In this document: positions 1 to 9,081 of the stretch, piece by piece | Numbering within the stretch: position 1 is the first letter of the stretch | Layout of the letters: each line of letters starts with the position of its first letter | Source: JAWKXU01 sp020446465 | GTDB taxonomy: Bacteria; Pseudomonadota; Alphaproteobacteria; Sphingomonadales; Sphingomonadaceae | DNA length: 64,000 bases | Direction: 5' to 3' | Assembly (NCBI GenBank): GCA_041396845.1 | Contig: JAWKXU010000001.1 | Coordinates: 496,001 to 560,000, forward strand | Translations under genes and position numbers: made by a program | Notes under the pieces: model-generated | Database searches by the model: none | What the model was told of the DNA's origin: nothing | The model's input: only the letters and a program-made list of their open reading frames with translations

Positions 1-783
1 GCCGATAAAGGTCTTGTTCGGCAGGGCTTTTTGCATCTGGTGCATGATGTGCGGTTCTGTCGCGACGATCAGCGTATCGCCGTCGAAAGACTTCGCAAAT
101 TCGAGAATGGAACTGGTCGAACCGACATGGTCTGCATGGTCGATAATGGCTGGCGGACATTCCGGGTGCGCGGCAACCGGCGCGCCGGGGTGCTGGGCTT
201 TCAGTTTCAGCAGCTCTGTCTCGCTGAAAGCCTCGTGGACAATGCACACGCCGGGCCAGAGCAGCATTTCCCGGTTGAATTTGCGCGAGAGATACCCGCC
301 AAGGTGACGGTCAGGGCCGAAGATGATTTTCTGGTCAGCAGGGATTTGCTGGAGGATAGTTTCGGCGCTGGATGATGTGACGATTACATCGCTCAGGGCT
401 TTCACTTCGGTCGAACAGTTGATGTAGGTTAGTGCGATATGATCGGGGTGCGCCTCGCGGAAAGCCTTGAACTTTTCAGGCGGGCAGGAATCTTCAAGGC
501 TGCAACCCGCCTCCATATCGGGGAGGACAACGATCTTTTCAGGGGAAAGGATCTTGGCCGTATCGGCCATGAACTTGACGCCGCAAAATGCGATCACTTC
601 GGCATCGGTGGCGGCGGCCTTCCGGCTCAATTCCAGCGAATCCCCAACGAAATCGGCCAGATCCTGTATTTCGGGTTTCTGGTAATAATGCGCCAGAATC
701 ACGGCCTTGCGCTCTTTACGCAGGCGGTCAATCTCTTCGCGCAAGTCGAGACCAGACAGGTTTTCAGGCGATTGGGCAGTCAT
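1..783 (-). CDS. nadA: Quinolinate synthase NadA (3' end cut by window edge)
   Basis: Quinolinate synthase condenses iminoaspartate with dihydroxyacetone phosphate in de novo NAD synthesis; the enzyme is cytosolic and carries a 4Fe-4S cluster. From the ATG at 783 the frame stays open for 261 codons to the window edge, so the C-terminus, including the last cluster cysteine, is missing here. Family signatures are visible: ILAHYYQ near residue 30, an FCGVKFMADTAKIL segment with one cluster cysteine, and YINCSTEVKA with a second. No nadB or nadC lies in the window. The 77-bp gap to the next minus-strand gene holds the start region and a fragment of the dispersed repeat described at 843. Confidence 0.95.
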   Translation of the reverse strand, partial: MTAQSPENLSGLDLREEIDRLRKERKAVILAHYYQKPEIQDLADFVGDSLELSRKAAATDAEVIAFCGVKFMADTAKILSPEKIVVLPDMEAGCSLEDSCPPEKFKAFREAHPDHIALTYINCSTEVKALSDVIVTSSSAETILQQIPADQKIIFGPDRHLGGYLSRKFNREMLLWPGVCIVHEAFSETELLKLKAQHPGAPVAAHPECPPAIIDHADHVGSTSSILEFAKSFDGDTLIVATEPHIMHQMQKALPNKTFIG

Positions 784-842
784 GACAGTCCTTTCCTACT
801 ATCATGGCAGATGGAGACTTCGCCCCTTTCGATCAAGTCTGT

Positions 843-858
843 TTAGGCGGCGTGGACA
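843..858. repeat. Solo terminal fragment of the dispersed MITE-like repeat
   Basis: These 16 bases, beginning TAGGCGGCGTGG, match exactly the left end (TA plus 14 bases of terminal inverted repeat) of the element at 24073-24338. Similarity stops soon afterwards, with an approximate match for a few more bases. The fragment lies directly 3' of the stop codon of the membrane-protein gene at 861 and in front of nadA. It is best read as a remnant of a third copy. A 16-base match by chance in 64 kb is unlikely but not impossible. Confidence 0.5.
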
Positions 859-860
859 AT

Positions 861-1646
861 TCAATCCGCCAGAGCCAGCGGCATGAACGCTTCCATCGGG
901 CGCATTCCACCGGGATAGCCTGCCAGCAGATCGTGCGTCACAGCCTCGCCCCAGGCCGTGTAGGCAATCAGGTCGGCCACAACCTGCACCACGATAATTG
1001 CACCGACACCCCAGAACCAAGCGGGGTGAACGGCCCCATGGCGCCGTTTGTCGGCAATCATGCCAGCCACCGGGAAAATCAGGATGGCAAGGGTCATGAT
1101 CCGCCAGGCGTGCGGCATAAGCAGTGGCATGGGAAGCAACCGCCCAAGGCCCGGCCCGGTCAGGATTGTCATCGCAACCACCATCAGCCGCCGATGCCAG
1201 CCCGAATAACGCCGCACTTTGAGGGCAAAAAAGGCAAGCACGGCGAAAAGCACAAGGTGCATTCCGTTCGCAAAGAGGAATTCGTTCTGGTCAAAGAAGA
1301 ACGGACCGCCCGTCCGCCGCATCGACACGATCATCAAGGTTATGCCGAGCACGACCATGACCGGCACCCAGCCCGTTGCCAGGATGCCAAGCCGCCTGTG
1401 CAAAGCCACATTGTTACCGGCGATGAGCACGCTTTGCGTGATATAGAGCGCGACCCAGCCGAAAAAGACGGCCGCGTGAATATGGTAAATTGCCGGAACC
1501 GCGAATGTTGATCGACCCATTGCCAGATTCACCGAGAAACCGGCGACAATGATAGCCGCCATGGTGATATTGAGCACCATGAAGAACTTGCGTTCGCGTG
1601 CCTCGGTATTCTTGTCAGATGCCTGCAAACCGGAAGCTGTTGCCAC
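861..1646 (-). CDS. Predicted polytopic membrane protein, function unknown
   Basis: A protein of 261 residues with about seven hydrophobic segments and short basic loops (KVRRYSGWHRRLM, NVALHRRLG). The HRRLG and HRRLM motifs sit between helices and recur in a family of uncharacterised bacterial membrane proteins; I cannot name a function. The chosen start is the GTG at 1646 because a clear GGGGGAG ribosome site lies just upstream. A longer reading from 1721 adds a non-hydrophobic, Arg-rich stretch with no such site. The gene stands between the MBL hydrolase and nadA on the same strand, but the gaps do not demand an operon. Confidence 0.7.
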   Translation of the reverse strand: MATASGLQASDKNTEARERKFFMVLNITMAAIIVAGFSVNLAMGRSTFAVPAIYHIHAAVFFGWVALYITQSVLIAGNNVALHRRLGILATGWVPVMVVLGITLMIVSMRRTGGPFFFDQNEFLFANGMHLVLFAVLAFFALKVRRYSGWHRRLMVVAMTILTGPGLGRLLPMPLLMPHAWRIMTLAILIFPVAGMIADKRRHGAVHPAWFWGVGAIIVVQVVADLIAYTAWGEAVTHDLLAGYPGGMRPMEAFMPLALAD

Positions 1647-1753
1647 CTTGCGTCTCCCCCCGGAGCGGATGCCAGGGGGCTGGTGTGACTCATTCGCAGT
1701 CGTTCTGCAATCGATTTTCAATGGCAGGAATGAAGGGCGCTGGCGCGACTATT

Positions 1754-2629
1754 TCAAGTCTTTGAAAGCAGCCATTTCTCCGCAGAGCGCCTGACCATCT
1801 CGCGCCTTTCGAGATCGATCAGATGGGCCAGAACGGACCGTCCCGCTGCCGGGTAGAGTCGTTCATCCGTGCCTTTGTACATTTGTGGGACCATGGCCTC
1901 GATTGATTGTGCGCCGGATTCGAGCTGGCGCAGGATTTGCCGTTCGCGCTGACGGCGATGCCCGACCATCCCGCGCACAAGCTGGCGCGGCTTTTCAATC
2001 GCGGGGCCATGGGCGGGGTAATAGATGCGATCGTCCCGGTCATGCAGCAGCATCAGCGAGCGCATGTATTGTTCCATATCGCCATCGGGCGGGGAAACGA
2101 CTGTGGTTGACCAGCCCATGACGTGATCGCCCGTGAACAGCGCGCCGCTTTCCTCCAGAGCGAAACACAAGTGGTTGGACGTGTGGCCGGGTGTCGCCAG
2201 CGCCCGCAAGGTCCAGTCCGGGCCTTCGACAGCCTCCCCATCGGCCAGCACCCTGTCCGGCTGGTAATCGGTATCGAATGCCGCGTCGGAACGCGGGCCA
2301 TCGTCATCGAGGCTGAGCGGCGCACAGCCGATGATTTCAGCGCCGGTCAACTTCTGCAAGGGACGGGTGGCGGGTGAATGGTCGCGGTGGGTGTGGGTGC
2401 AGACAATGGCGACAAGGCGCGCATCGCCCACGGCGGCCATGATGGCATCGATATGGTCCGCATCATCGGGGCCGGGGTCTATAACGGCGATTTGATCCTG
2501 CGCGCCGATCAGGTAACTCTGCGTGCCGGTATATGTGAAGTGCGACGGGTTGCCCGCCAGAATACGGCGAACCAGCGGTTCGATCCGTTCGGACTTTGCA
2601 ACCGGCCAGGGTTTGGGAGGAATAGCCAT
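1754..2629 (-). CDS. MBL-fold metallo-hydrolase (LACTB2-like)
   Basis: Metallo-beta-lactamase-fold hydrolase of 291 residues. The metal site is intact: HTHRDH at residues 79-84, His149 in ATPGHT, Asp168 in FTGDH and His207 in YYPAHG. A C-terminal winged-helix-like region follows, with many Arg and Glu residues, as in LACTB2-type members. These proteins are hydrolases of esters, thioesters or RNA; the substrate cannot be read from sequence. It is transcribed divergently from glpK, with 75 bp between the two starts. No strong ribosome site precedes the ATG at 2629, but the N-terminus aligns with the usual start of the family. Confidence 0.85.
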   Translation of the reverse strand: MAIPPKPWPVAKSERIEPLVRRILAGNPSHFTYTGTQSYLIGAQDQIAVIDPGPDDADHIDAIMAAVGDARLVAIVCTHTHRDHSPATRPLQKLTGAEIIGCAPLSLDDDGPRSDAAFDTDYQPDRVLADGEAVEGPDWTLRALATPGHTSNHLCFALEESGALFTGDHVMGWSTTVVSPPDGDMEQYMRSLMLLHDRDDRIYYPAHGPAIEKPRQLVRGMVGHRRQRERQILRQLESGAQSIEAMVPQMYKGTDERLYPAAGRSVLAHLIDLERREMVRRSAEKWLLSKT

Positions 2630-2704
2630 TGTGGCTTTATATGGGGTGTGAAAGCCGCCAAGTCGAGAGCAGGGCCTTCACGGTCGGGGCGGAGAGCGCA
2701 TTAT

Positions 2705-4219
2705 ATGGCAGCTGACAACATTCTCGTTCTGGATGAAGGGACAACATCAACGCGGGCGATCCTGTTCGCGCCGGATGGCAGTCCCTTGCATGTCGCCCAG
2801 CAGGAATTGACCCAGTATTACCCCGCGCCGGGCTGGGTTGAACACGATGCTGCGGAAATATGGGAAAGGACGCTGGTTGTCGCGCGCGAAGTCATCGCTG
2901 CGGCGGGCGGGCCAGATGCGGTTGCGGCCATCGGGATCACCAATCAGCGCGAAACGGTGGTGGCCTGGGATAAAGGGACGGGCAATCCACTTGCCCGCGC
3001 GATCGTCTGGCAGGACCGGCGCACTGCCCCATTTTGTGCCGACATGCGCGAAGCGGGGCATGAAGCTGCGGTGCAGGAGACGACCGGGCTTTTGCTCGAT
3101 CCCTATTTTTCGGGCACGAAAATGCGCTGGCTGCTGGACAACGTTCCTGCCGTGGCCGAGGCGGAGCAGGCCGGAACGCTGGCGCTGGGCACCATCGAAA
3201 GCTGGTTGGCCTGGAATCTGACAGGCGGCGCGCATATCAGCGATGCCACCAATGCCAGCCGCACGCAGTTGCTGGGGCTGGCGAGTGGCACATGGGATGA
3301 AGGCCTGTGCGATCTGCTGGGTGTTCCACGCAATGCCCTGCCGCAAGTGGTGGACTGTGCCGGTGCGCTGGGCGTGACGAACCCGGACCTGTTTGGCGCG
3401 CCCTTGCCGATCTGCGGGCTGGCGGGCGACCAGCAGGCGGCCACAATCGGGCAGGGTTGCCTCACTGTCGGGGACAGCAAGGCGACTTATGGCACGGGGG
3501 CTTTTGTCCTTTCCAACATGGGGCGGGTCATTCCGCGCTCTGCCAATCGCCTTTTGGGCACGGTGCTCTGGCAGCTTGGTGGAGAGCGGCACTATGCGCT
3601 GGAAGGTTCGATCTTCGTGGCGGGCAGTCTCGTCAAATGGCTGCGGGACCAGATGGGCCTGATTGCCGATGCGGCTGAAACGGCAAGCCTTGCGGCTTCT
3701 GTTGCAGATAGCGCGGGGGTGACTGTTGTGCCTGCGCTTTCCGGGCTTGGCGCGCCGCACTGGAAACCCGATGCACGAGCAACGATAAGCGGCCTCAGCT
3801 TTGCGAGCGACAAGGCCCATCTGGTGCGCGCCGCGCTGGAATCGATGGCACACCAGACCCACGATCTCGCCAGCGCCTTCGCAGCCGATGGTGCGCGGTG
3901 GACGCGGTTGCGGATCGACGGCGGGATGAGTGCGAACGACTGGATCGCACAAGACCTTGCCGACATTCTGGCACTGGATGTTGCGCGTCCGGCCTATGTC
4001 GAAACGACTGCACTGGGGGCAGGAATGCTGGCAGCTTATGGCGTGGGACTATATCCTTCGCTGGCCGATGCCGCCGCAGCCATGGGGAGCGCGACGCGCA
4101 ATTTCACGCCGGCCATGGAAGAATCCGTTCGGCGTGAACGGCTGGCGCGCTGGCATCTGGCACTTGAAGGCCTGTCGCGCCTTACGCCGCCGTCAGATGT
4201 TGCGGATCGCCCGGCCTAG
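2705..4219 (+). CDS. glpK: Glycerol kinase
   Basis: ATP-dependent phosphorylation of glycerol to glycerol-3-phosphate in the cytosol; FGGY kinase of 504 residues, normal length. The N-terminal phosphate-binding motif reads DEGTTSTRA, with Glu where many glycerol kinases have Gln. WQDRRT, GDQQAA and YGTGAFVLSN are all present, as is the C-terminal IDGGMSANDW. The start at 2705 is chosen because a GGAGAG site lies 9 bases upstream; a longer open frame upstream is shadow sequence opposite the MBL gene. No glpF, glpD or glpR is nearby, so the gene appears to stand alone. Its last 27 bases overlap the end of the convergent DUF1465 gene. Confidence 0.95.
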   Translation: MAADNILVLDEGTTSTRAILFAPDGSPLHVAQQELTQYYPAPGWVEHDAAEIWERTLVVAREVIAAAGGPDAVAAIGITNQRETVVAWDKGTGNPLARAIVWQDRRTAPFCADMREAGHEAAVQETTGLLLDPYFSGTKMRWLLDNVPAVAEAEQAGTLALGTIESWLAWNLTGGAHISDATNASRTQLLGLASGTWDEGLCDLLGVPRNALPQVVDCAGALGVTNPDLFGAPLPICGLAGDQQAATIGQGCLTVGDSKATYGTGAFVLSNMGRVIPRSANRLLGTVLWQLGGERHYALEGSIFVAGSLVKWLRDQMGLIADAAETASLAASVADSAGVTVVPALSGLGAPHWKPDARATISGLSFASDKAHLVRAALESMAHQTHDLASAFAADGARWTRLRIDGGMSANDWIAQDLADILALDVARPAYVETTALGAGMLAAYGVGLYPSLADAAAAMGSATRNFTPAMEESVRRERLARWHLALEGLSRLTPPSDVADRPA

Positions 4220-4672
4220 CCTTTGTTGCAAGCCGAGCGCGCCGTGGCGCGGTTCTGGCGCGGGGTTGTGATCGTCGCGCAGCGTTGTCCAGCCTTCATC
4301 AATCCGCGCGATCCTGTCATGCAGGTTGCGCGTCCGTTCGACCAGATCGCGAATATGGCGGGGAAGCAGGGCCAGTTGTTCTTCGTCTGCGGCGGCTTTT
4401 TCCCGCGGCAGGCGACCGTGGCGGCGTAGCTGGAATGCGCTCAACTCTCCATTGAGATAGGCCTTCTGGTTCAGAAGCCATGCAATGACGTGCATCATCC
4501 GCGTCGTGGCGCGCAGCGCTTCGCACGACAAGGCGATGCGGGCGAGATCTTCGCTTTCGGACACGGCATCCATCCGGCCTGACATATCGAACGTGTCGCG
4601 CACTTCGTCAGCGAGGCACATCGCTTCGGCATGGAGGGATTCGATAATGCGGGGTTCGAGCGTCTGTGTCAT
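4193..4672 (-). CDS. rcdA: DUF1465 / RcdA-like adaptor protein
   Basis: A 159-residue, mostly helical protein of the DUF1465 family. The Caulobacter member RcdA is an adaptor that, with CpdR, helps deliver substrates such as CtrA to ClpXP. The segment ARIALSCEALRATTRMMHVIAWLL is cut short here to its recognisable core: an SCE-LR-TTRMMH pattern followed by AWLLNQKAY, which matches that family. The ATG at 4672 has a GAGG site upstream and is preferred to a TTG four codons earlier. Its ClpXP partners are encoded in the same window near 51-53 kb. Whether it acts on CtrA in this organism is inference. Confidence 0.8.
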   Translation of the reverse strand: MTQTLEPRIIESLHAEAMCLADEVRDTFDMSGRMDAVSESEDLARIALSCEALRATTRMMHVIAWLLNQKAYLNGELSAFQLRRHGRLPREKAAADEEQLALLPRHIRDLVERTRNLHDRIARIDEGWTTLRDDHNPAPEPRHGALGLQQRLGRAIRNI

Positions 4673-4804
4673 TGCGCGCCTCAATACGCGGCCCTTGTCG
4701 ACAAGGCTACCACCTCAAAGGGCAATATCCCGAAGTGTAATCGGGATGTCTCGATGCGGAACTGTTTTTGCGGCGAATGGCGGCAGTGCGTGGAACGATG
4801 CGAA

Positions 4805-5002
4805 TCACGCGATGATGTCGGGGATCAGATGATCTTCCAGCATGGTAATCTGGTCACGCAGGCGCAGCTTGCGTTTTTTCAGGCGCGCAATCTGAAGCTG
4901 GTCGACGCTGTCGGCATCGGTCAATGCCATGATTGCAGCATCGAGATCACGGTGTTCGATGCGAAGCAATTCCAGCCGCTTGCGCATCTCTTCTTCGGTC
5001 AA
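4805..5002 (-). CDS. DUF465 (YdcH-like) small protein
   Basis: A 65-residue, highly charged helical protein of the DUF465/YdcH family (TEEEMRKRLELLRIEH... IARLKKRKLRLRDQI). The family is widespread in Proteobacteria and has no settled function; it forms helical hairpins or coiled coils. The start is taken as a TTG at 5002 because an AGGAG site lies eight bases upstream and family similarity begins there. The only ATG nearby is out of frame. A second, shorter paralogue is transcribed divergently from 5221. Confidence 0.8.
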   Translation of the reverse strand: MTEEEMRKRLELLRIEHRDLDAAIMALTDADSVDQLQIARLKKRKLRLRDQITMLEDHLIPDIIA

Positions 5003-5220
5003 TGTCCATGCTCCTGCCCTTGCCGGCCAACCCCGCCTGTATCGGTGGGCAGACCCGTTAACCACGCCATGCGCTCATCCCGTCGCCAAGGGCACAGGGT
5101 AGCCCTTCGCAAAATAGGCGGAATGTGTTTCAATGACAATTCCGCGACTCTCCTGTTGCGTGAGTCGCTGGACCTTGGCCCAGCAGGGTCGCGTATATAA
5201 TGAATAAAGGAGACTGCTCA

Positions 5221-5376
5221 ATGCAAACCGGACATGTCAGTGCACTCGAAACGAAGCACCAGGGCCTGGAAAAGCAGATTCAGCAGGAACTCAGCCGACC
5301 TGCGCCTGACATGGCAACCGTTCAGCTTCTCAAGAAGCAGAAATTGCAGATCAAGGAAGAACTATACCGCAACTGA
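5221..5376 (+). CDS. Second DUF465 (YdcH-like) micro-protein, 51 aa
   Basis: A 51-codon gene with a good AAGGAG site ten bases upstream of the ATG at 5221. The product begins MQTGHVSALETKHQGLEKQI and ends LLKKQKLQIKEELYRN. This repeats the family pattern of the DUF465 protein on the other strand: a Glu/Lys helix, a short turn, then LLKKQKLxIKEEL. The two genes are divergent, with 218 bp between their starts, so they may share a regulatory region. Function unknown. The gene is too short for many gene callers. Confidence 0.8.
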   Translation: MQTGHVSALETKHQGLEKQIQQELSRPAPDMATVQLLKKQKLQIKEELYRN

Positions 5377-5510
5377 GCGTAATAACCGGCCGCATCAGCT
5401 TTCTGGTGCGGCCCACACGCTGCAAAATATAAAAGACATTTCGGGTTGTTGTATGAATTGTGGCGGCGATGCGTTTGCAATCGTGGCAATGTGCTATAGT
5501 CGTTGATAAT

Positions 5511-7781
5511 ATGACCGCCGCCGCTGCCGCCCGCACTATTCTTACGCGCCTTCACGATGTGATGGCGTCGCGTCTCCATGCCCAGGCAAAGCTCAATCAG
5601 GTCGTGGAGATCATCGGGGAGAACCTCGATAGCGAAGTCTGTTCGATCTATCTGCTGCGCGAAGGAATGCTGGAACTGTTCGCGACGCGCGGCCTTAACC
5701 AGAGCGCGGTCCACGTCACGCGCATGGTGGTGGGCGAAGGCCTGACCGGCACGATTGCCGAAAAGGTCGAAACGCTGAACCTGGCTGAAGCCGCAGCGCA
5801 TCCGGACTTCCAGTATCGCCCCGAAACGGGTGAGGAGAAGTTCCACTCGTTTGCCGGGGTGCCGATCGTGCGGCACGAACGGGCGGTTGGCGTGCTGTGC
5901 GTCCAGCATGTCGATCCGCGCCGTTACGAAGAAGTCGAAATCGAGGCGTTGCAGACCGTGGCGATGGTGTTGTCCGAACTGATTTCCAACGCGGACCTGG
6001 TCGATGAGCACGACCTTGATCGCAGTGCGTTCGAGAATACCGGGCCAGAAGTGATTCACGGGCTGGCGCTGGTGAAGGGGCTGGCGTCCGGTCAGGCGGT
6101 GTTCCATCAGCCGCGCGTTACGATCGAGCATGTCGTTGCCGAAGATACGGAGGCTGAGCGCCAGCGCGTCTATCTGGCGTTCGACAAGATGCGCGAGCAG
6201 ATCGACCGTATGGCGAGCCAGGCCGAATTTGGCGTGGGTGGTGAGCATGAAGAAGTGCTCAAGACCTACAAGATGTTCGCTTATGACGAAGGCTGGGGGC
6301 GCCGTATCAATGAAGCGATCGACAGCGGGCTGACCGCTGAGGCCGCGATTGAGCGTGTGCAGCAACGCACGCGTATGCGTATGCGCCAGATTGACGACCC
6401 GCTGCTGGCTGAACGGATGCACGATCTGGAAGATCTGTCCAATCGGCTGCTGCGTATTGTGTCCGGCCAGCTTGGAACAGCAGCGACCAAGGGGTTGCGC
6501 GGCGATGCGATCCTGATCGCTCGCAACCTTGGGCCGGCTGAACTGCTGGAATACGACAAGCGACGGTTGAAAGGCGTGATCCTTGAAGAAGGATCGCTTA
6601 CTTCGCACGTTGTTATCGTCGCGCGGGCGATGGGAGTTCCGGTTCTGGGCCGGGTGCGTAACTTGCGGGCCATGATCCGCGAAGGCGACGACGTGCTGAT
6701 TGACGGGGATCAGGGCCTGGCGACTGTTCGTCCGTCGCCTGTCATGATCGAAGCCTTTGAAGCGCGTTTTGCCAAGTCGAAGGAGCGGCAGGCCGTTTAC
6801 GCCAAGTTGCGCGATGTCAAACCCGTCAGCCGCGACGGGCAGCGCGTGCGGGTCCTGATGAATGCAGGTCTGCGTGATGATATGCCGATGTTGAGCATGA
6901 CGGGCGCGGACGGAATTGGCCTGTTCCGCACCGAATTTCAGTTTCTCGTGGCTGCGTCCCTCCCGCAGCGTGAACGACAGACCCGGCTTTACCGCGAAGT
7001 GCTGGAAGCGGCGGGCGAACGCAGTGTCGTCTTCCGGGTGGTCGATGTCGGGGGTGACAAGTCGCTGCCCTATTTGCGCGATGGCAATGCAGAGTTCGAT
7101 GAAAACCCGGCGATGGGCTGGCGTGCCTTGCGGCTGGTGCTGGAGCGTGAAGGCCTTCTGAAAGTGCAAGCGCGTGCGCTGATGGAAGCCGCGGCGGGTA
7201 AAGTGCTCAATGTCATGTTCCCGCTCGTTTCCGAGCCGTGGGAGTTTGATGAGGCGAAGGCCATCTTTGAAAGCCAGCTTGGTTGGCTCAAGAAGCAGAA
7301 AAAGATGCTGCCCGAACGGATCAATTACGGTGTGATGCTGGAAGTCCCGGCACTTGCCGAAGTTCTGGACATTTTGGCGCCGCGCATAAGTTTCGTCTCG
7401 ATCGGAACCAACGACCTCACGCAGTTCCTGTTTGCAGCGGACCGGGCGAACCCCAAACTTGCCGAGCGTTATGACTGGCTCAGCCCTGCGATCTTGCGCT
7501 TTTTGAAGCGTGTGCTGACAATGCTGGAAGGGACGGATACGCCTGCGAGCGTCTGCGGTGAAATGGGAGGGCGCAGGCTGGAGGCGCTGGCCCTGCTGGG
7601 GCTGGGCTATCGTCGCTTGTCGATTACGCCTGCCGCCGTCGGCCCGATCAAGGAACTGGTTTCAAAGCTCGATTTTTCGGAACTTGGCCCGGTGATGGAT
7701 GCGTGGTTGCGCACCCCCCCGCCCGATATGCGCGCGGCGCTGAGGGCATGGGCCGATGAGCGTGGTATTGATACGGACTGA
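5511..7781 (+). CDS. ptsP: PTS enzyme I-Ntr (phosphoenolpyruvate-protein phosphotransferase PtsP)
   Basis: First enzyme of the nitrogen phosphotransfer system; it autophosphorylates from PEP and passes phosphate to NPr. It has 756 residues. An N-terminal GAF domain (about 20-160; senses glutamine and 2-oxoglutarate in characterised members) is followed by the enzyme-I N domain, the swivelling phospho-His domain with GSLTSHVVIVAR (His366) and the C-terminal PEP-binding barrel with IGTNDLTQF and SVCGEMGG (catalytic Cys). The ATG at 5511 fits the family start; an upstream in-frame start lacks a ribosome site. ptsN and ptsH are not in the window. Confidence 0.95.
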   Translation: MTAAAAARTILTRLHDVMASRLHAQAKLNQVVEIIGENLDSEVCSIYLLREGMLELFATRGLNQSAVHVTRMVVGEGLTGTIAEKVETLNLAEAAAHPDFQYRPETGEEKFHSFAGVPIVRHERAVGVLCVQHVDPRRYEEVEIEALQTVAMVLSELISNADLVDEHDLDRSAFENTGPEVIHGLALVKGLASGQAVFHQPRVTIEHVVAEDTEAERQRVYLAFDKMREQIDRMASQAEFGVGGEHEEVLKTYKMFAYDEGWGRRINEAIDSGLTAEAAIERVQQRTRMRMRQIDDPLLAERMHDLEDLSNRLLRIVSGQLGTAATKGLRGDAILIARNLGPAELLEYDKRRLKGVILEEGSLTSHVVIVARAMGVPVLGRVRNLRAMIREGDDVLIDGDQGLATVRPSPVMIEAFEARFAKSKERQAVYAKLRDVKPVSRDGQRVRVLMNAGLRDDMPMLSMTGADGIGLFRTEFQFLVAASLPQRERQTRLYREVLEAAGERSVVFRVVDVGGDKSLPYLRDGNAEFDENPAMGWRALRLVLEREGLLKVQARALMEAAAGKVLNVMFPLVSEPWEFDEAKAIFESQLGWLKKQKKMLPERINYGVMLEVPALAEVLDILAPRISFVSIGTNDLTQFLFAADRANPKLAERYDWLSPAILRFLKRVLTMLEGTDTPASVCGEMGGRRLEALALLGLGYRRLSITPAAVGPIKELVSKLDFSELGPVMDAWLRTPPPDMRAALRAWADERGIDTD

Positions 7782-7976
7782 CATTCTCGTCGGCCTCCCG
7801 GCACGGCGAGCAATTTTCGTGAAGCGGAAAGTTGTGCCCTTTCGTCGTATCTTTTAACCGTTCGGTCGTTCAAGTTTGTAGATTGCCAATCGTATCCTTG
7901 ACTTGTTTGTGAACTATCCATTGTTTGCGCCACAGTAATTGACCGGCTGCAGGGTCGGCACGGAGAACAGGGTTAA

Positions 7977-8837
7977 ATGGTCGCTGAAGAACAGGATGTG
8001 GCACCGGCTGCACAAGCTGCTGCAATTGGCGGCAGGCTGAAGGCTGCGCGTGAAGCAAAAGAGCTGAGCCTCGCTGATGTTTCGTCGGATTTGCGGATTT
8101 CCAAACGTCATCTCGAAATGATCGAGGATGACGATTTCGTGTCCCTGCCTGCTCGCACTTATGCCATCGGCTTTACCCGCAGCTACGCCCGGATGCTGGG
8201 GCTGGATGAGCACGCGGCGGTTGATGAGGTCCGCGCAATTCTGGATGATGCGTCAGAAGACACCTTTCGCCGCACCCCGATCAACACCTTCGAGCCGGGC
8301 GATCCAGCGCGTGTGCCGACATCAGCGGTAGGCTGGGTTTCGGCGGCGGCCGTTATCTTGTTGCTGATTGGCGGCTTTATATTTTACCGCGGTTTCCTCT
8401 CTCCGGCAGAAACCTTGCCTCCGCTGACCGAGCCGCAAGCCGAAGCGCCTGCTGCCCCCGCCACGGCCAGCGCGCCTGCCCCATCAGCGGCAGCAACAGG
8501 GCCGGTGGTCTTCACCGCGCAGGATGGCGGCATCTGGGTGAAGTTCTATGACGCGGATGGCCGGCAACTGATGCAAAAACAGATGGCCAAAGGTGAAAGC
8601 TACACCGTGCCGGCTGAGGCCAAGGGGCCGCAAGTCTGGACGGGGCGCCCCGATGCGTTGGCGATTACGGTGGGCGGCAGGCCCGTGCCGCCGCTGTCGA
8701 ATCAGGAAAAGGTCGTGAAGGATATACCTGTTTCGGCAGAAGCACTTCTTGCCCGTCCCGCAGCCCCTTCTGCGGGCGAGGCATCGCCTTCCGCCCCTGC
8801 CGCGCCCACCAGCCCAACTGCCGCGCCTGCTACCTGA
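7977..8837 (+). CDS. RodZ-like helix-turn-helix membrane protein
   Basis: A 286-residue bitopic protein. An N-terminal HTH_25 domain (about residues 15-80, GGRLKAAREAKELSLADVSS then ISKRHLEMIE) is followed by a linker, one membrane helix (about 122-142, VSAAAVILLLIGGFIFY), an Ala/Pro-rich periplasmic linker and a DUF4115-type beta domain (VWTGRPDALAITVGG). This is the RodZ layout; RodZ links the MreB cytoskeleton to the wall synthesis machinery. The C-terminus is low-complexity Ala/Pro/Ser. It precedes cpoB and tilS on the same strand, as in related alphaproteobacteria. A direct role with MreB is inferred. Confidence 0.8.
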   Translation: MVAEEQDVAPAAQAAAIGGRLKAAREAKELSLADVSSDLRISKRHLEMIEDDDFVSLPARTYAIGFTRSYARMLGLDEHAAVDEVRAILDDASEDTFRRTPINTFEPGDPARVPTSAVGWVSAAAVILLLIGGFIFYRGFLSPAETLPPLTEPQAEAPAAPATASAPAPSAAATGPVVFTAQDGGIWVKFYDADGRQLMQKQMAKGESYTVPAEAKGPQVWTGRPDALAITVGGRPVPPLSNQEKVVKDIPVSAEALLARPAAPSAGEASPSAPAAPTSPTAAPAT

Positions 8838-9081
8838 CGCGAGGTGCGCCACTGGGCGTTGCCGCGCGTTCTCCCACAGTTTTATCGTGCGATGCGCTCG
8901 ACAGGATGCGTGACCTTGGGCCATCATTTTATCGGTAGCCATATTGCCGGCCAGCGCTGATCCACGCTCTGGGGCGTGTTCATCGCGGGTTTGGTTTTGC
9001 GCTGCCACAGTCTTGACGGGCATGAAGGCGTGGCAGTGGTGCCACGCCATCGCAGCAAGTAAATGACGGGAGCATTCGGGA
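8838..9081. other. Intergenic region between the RodZ-like gene and cpoB
   Basis: A 244-bp stretch without a convincing gene. I see no clear terminator or named operator. It presumably holds the cpoB-tilS promoter. Confidence 0.4.

Noticed and set aside
5322..7169. Long open frame (615 codons) antisense to ptsP
   Set aside because: It has high His/Gln/Arg content and no family motifs. The opposite strand encodes a full enzyme I-Ntr with intact motifs, so this is a shadow of its codon use.
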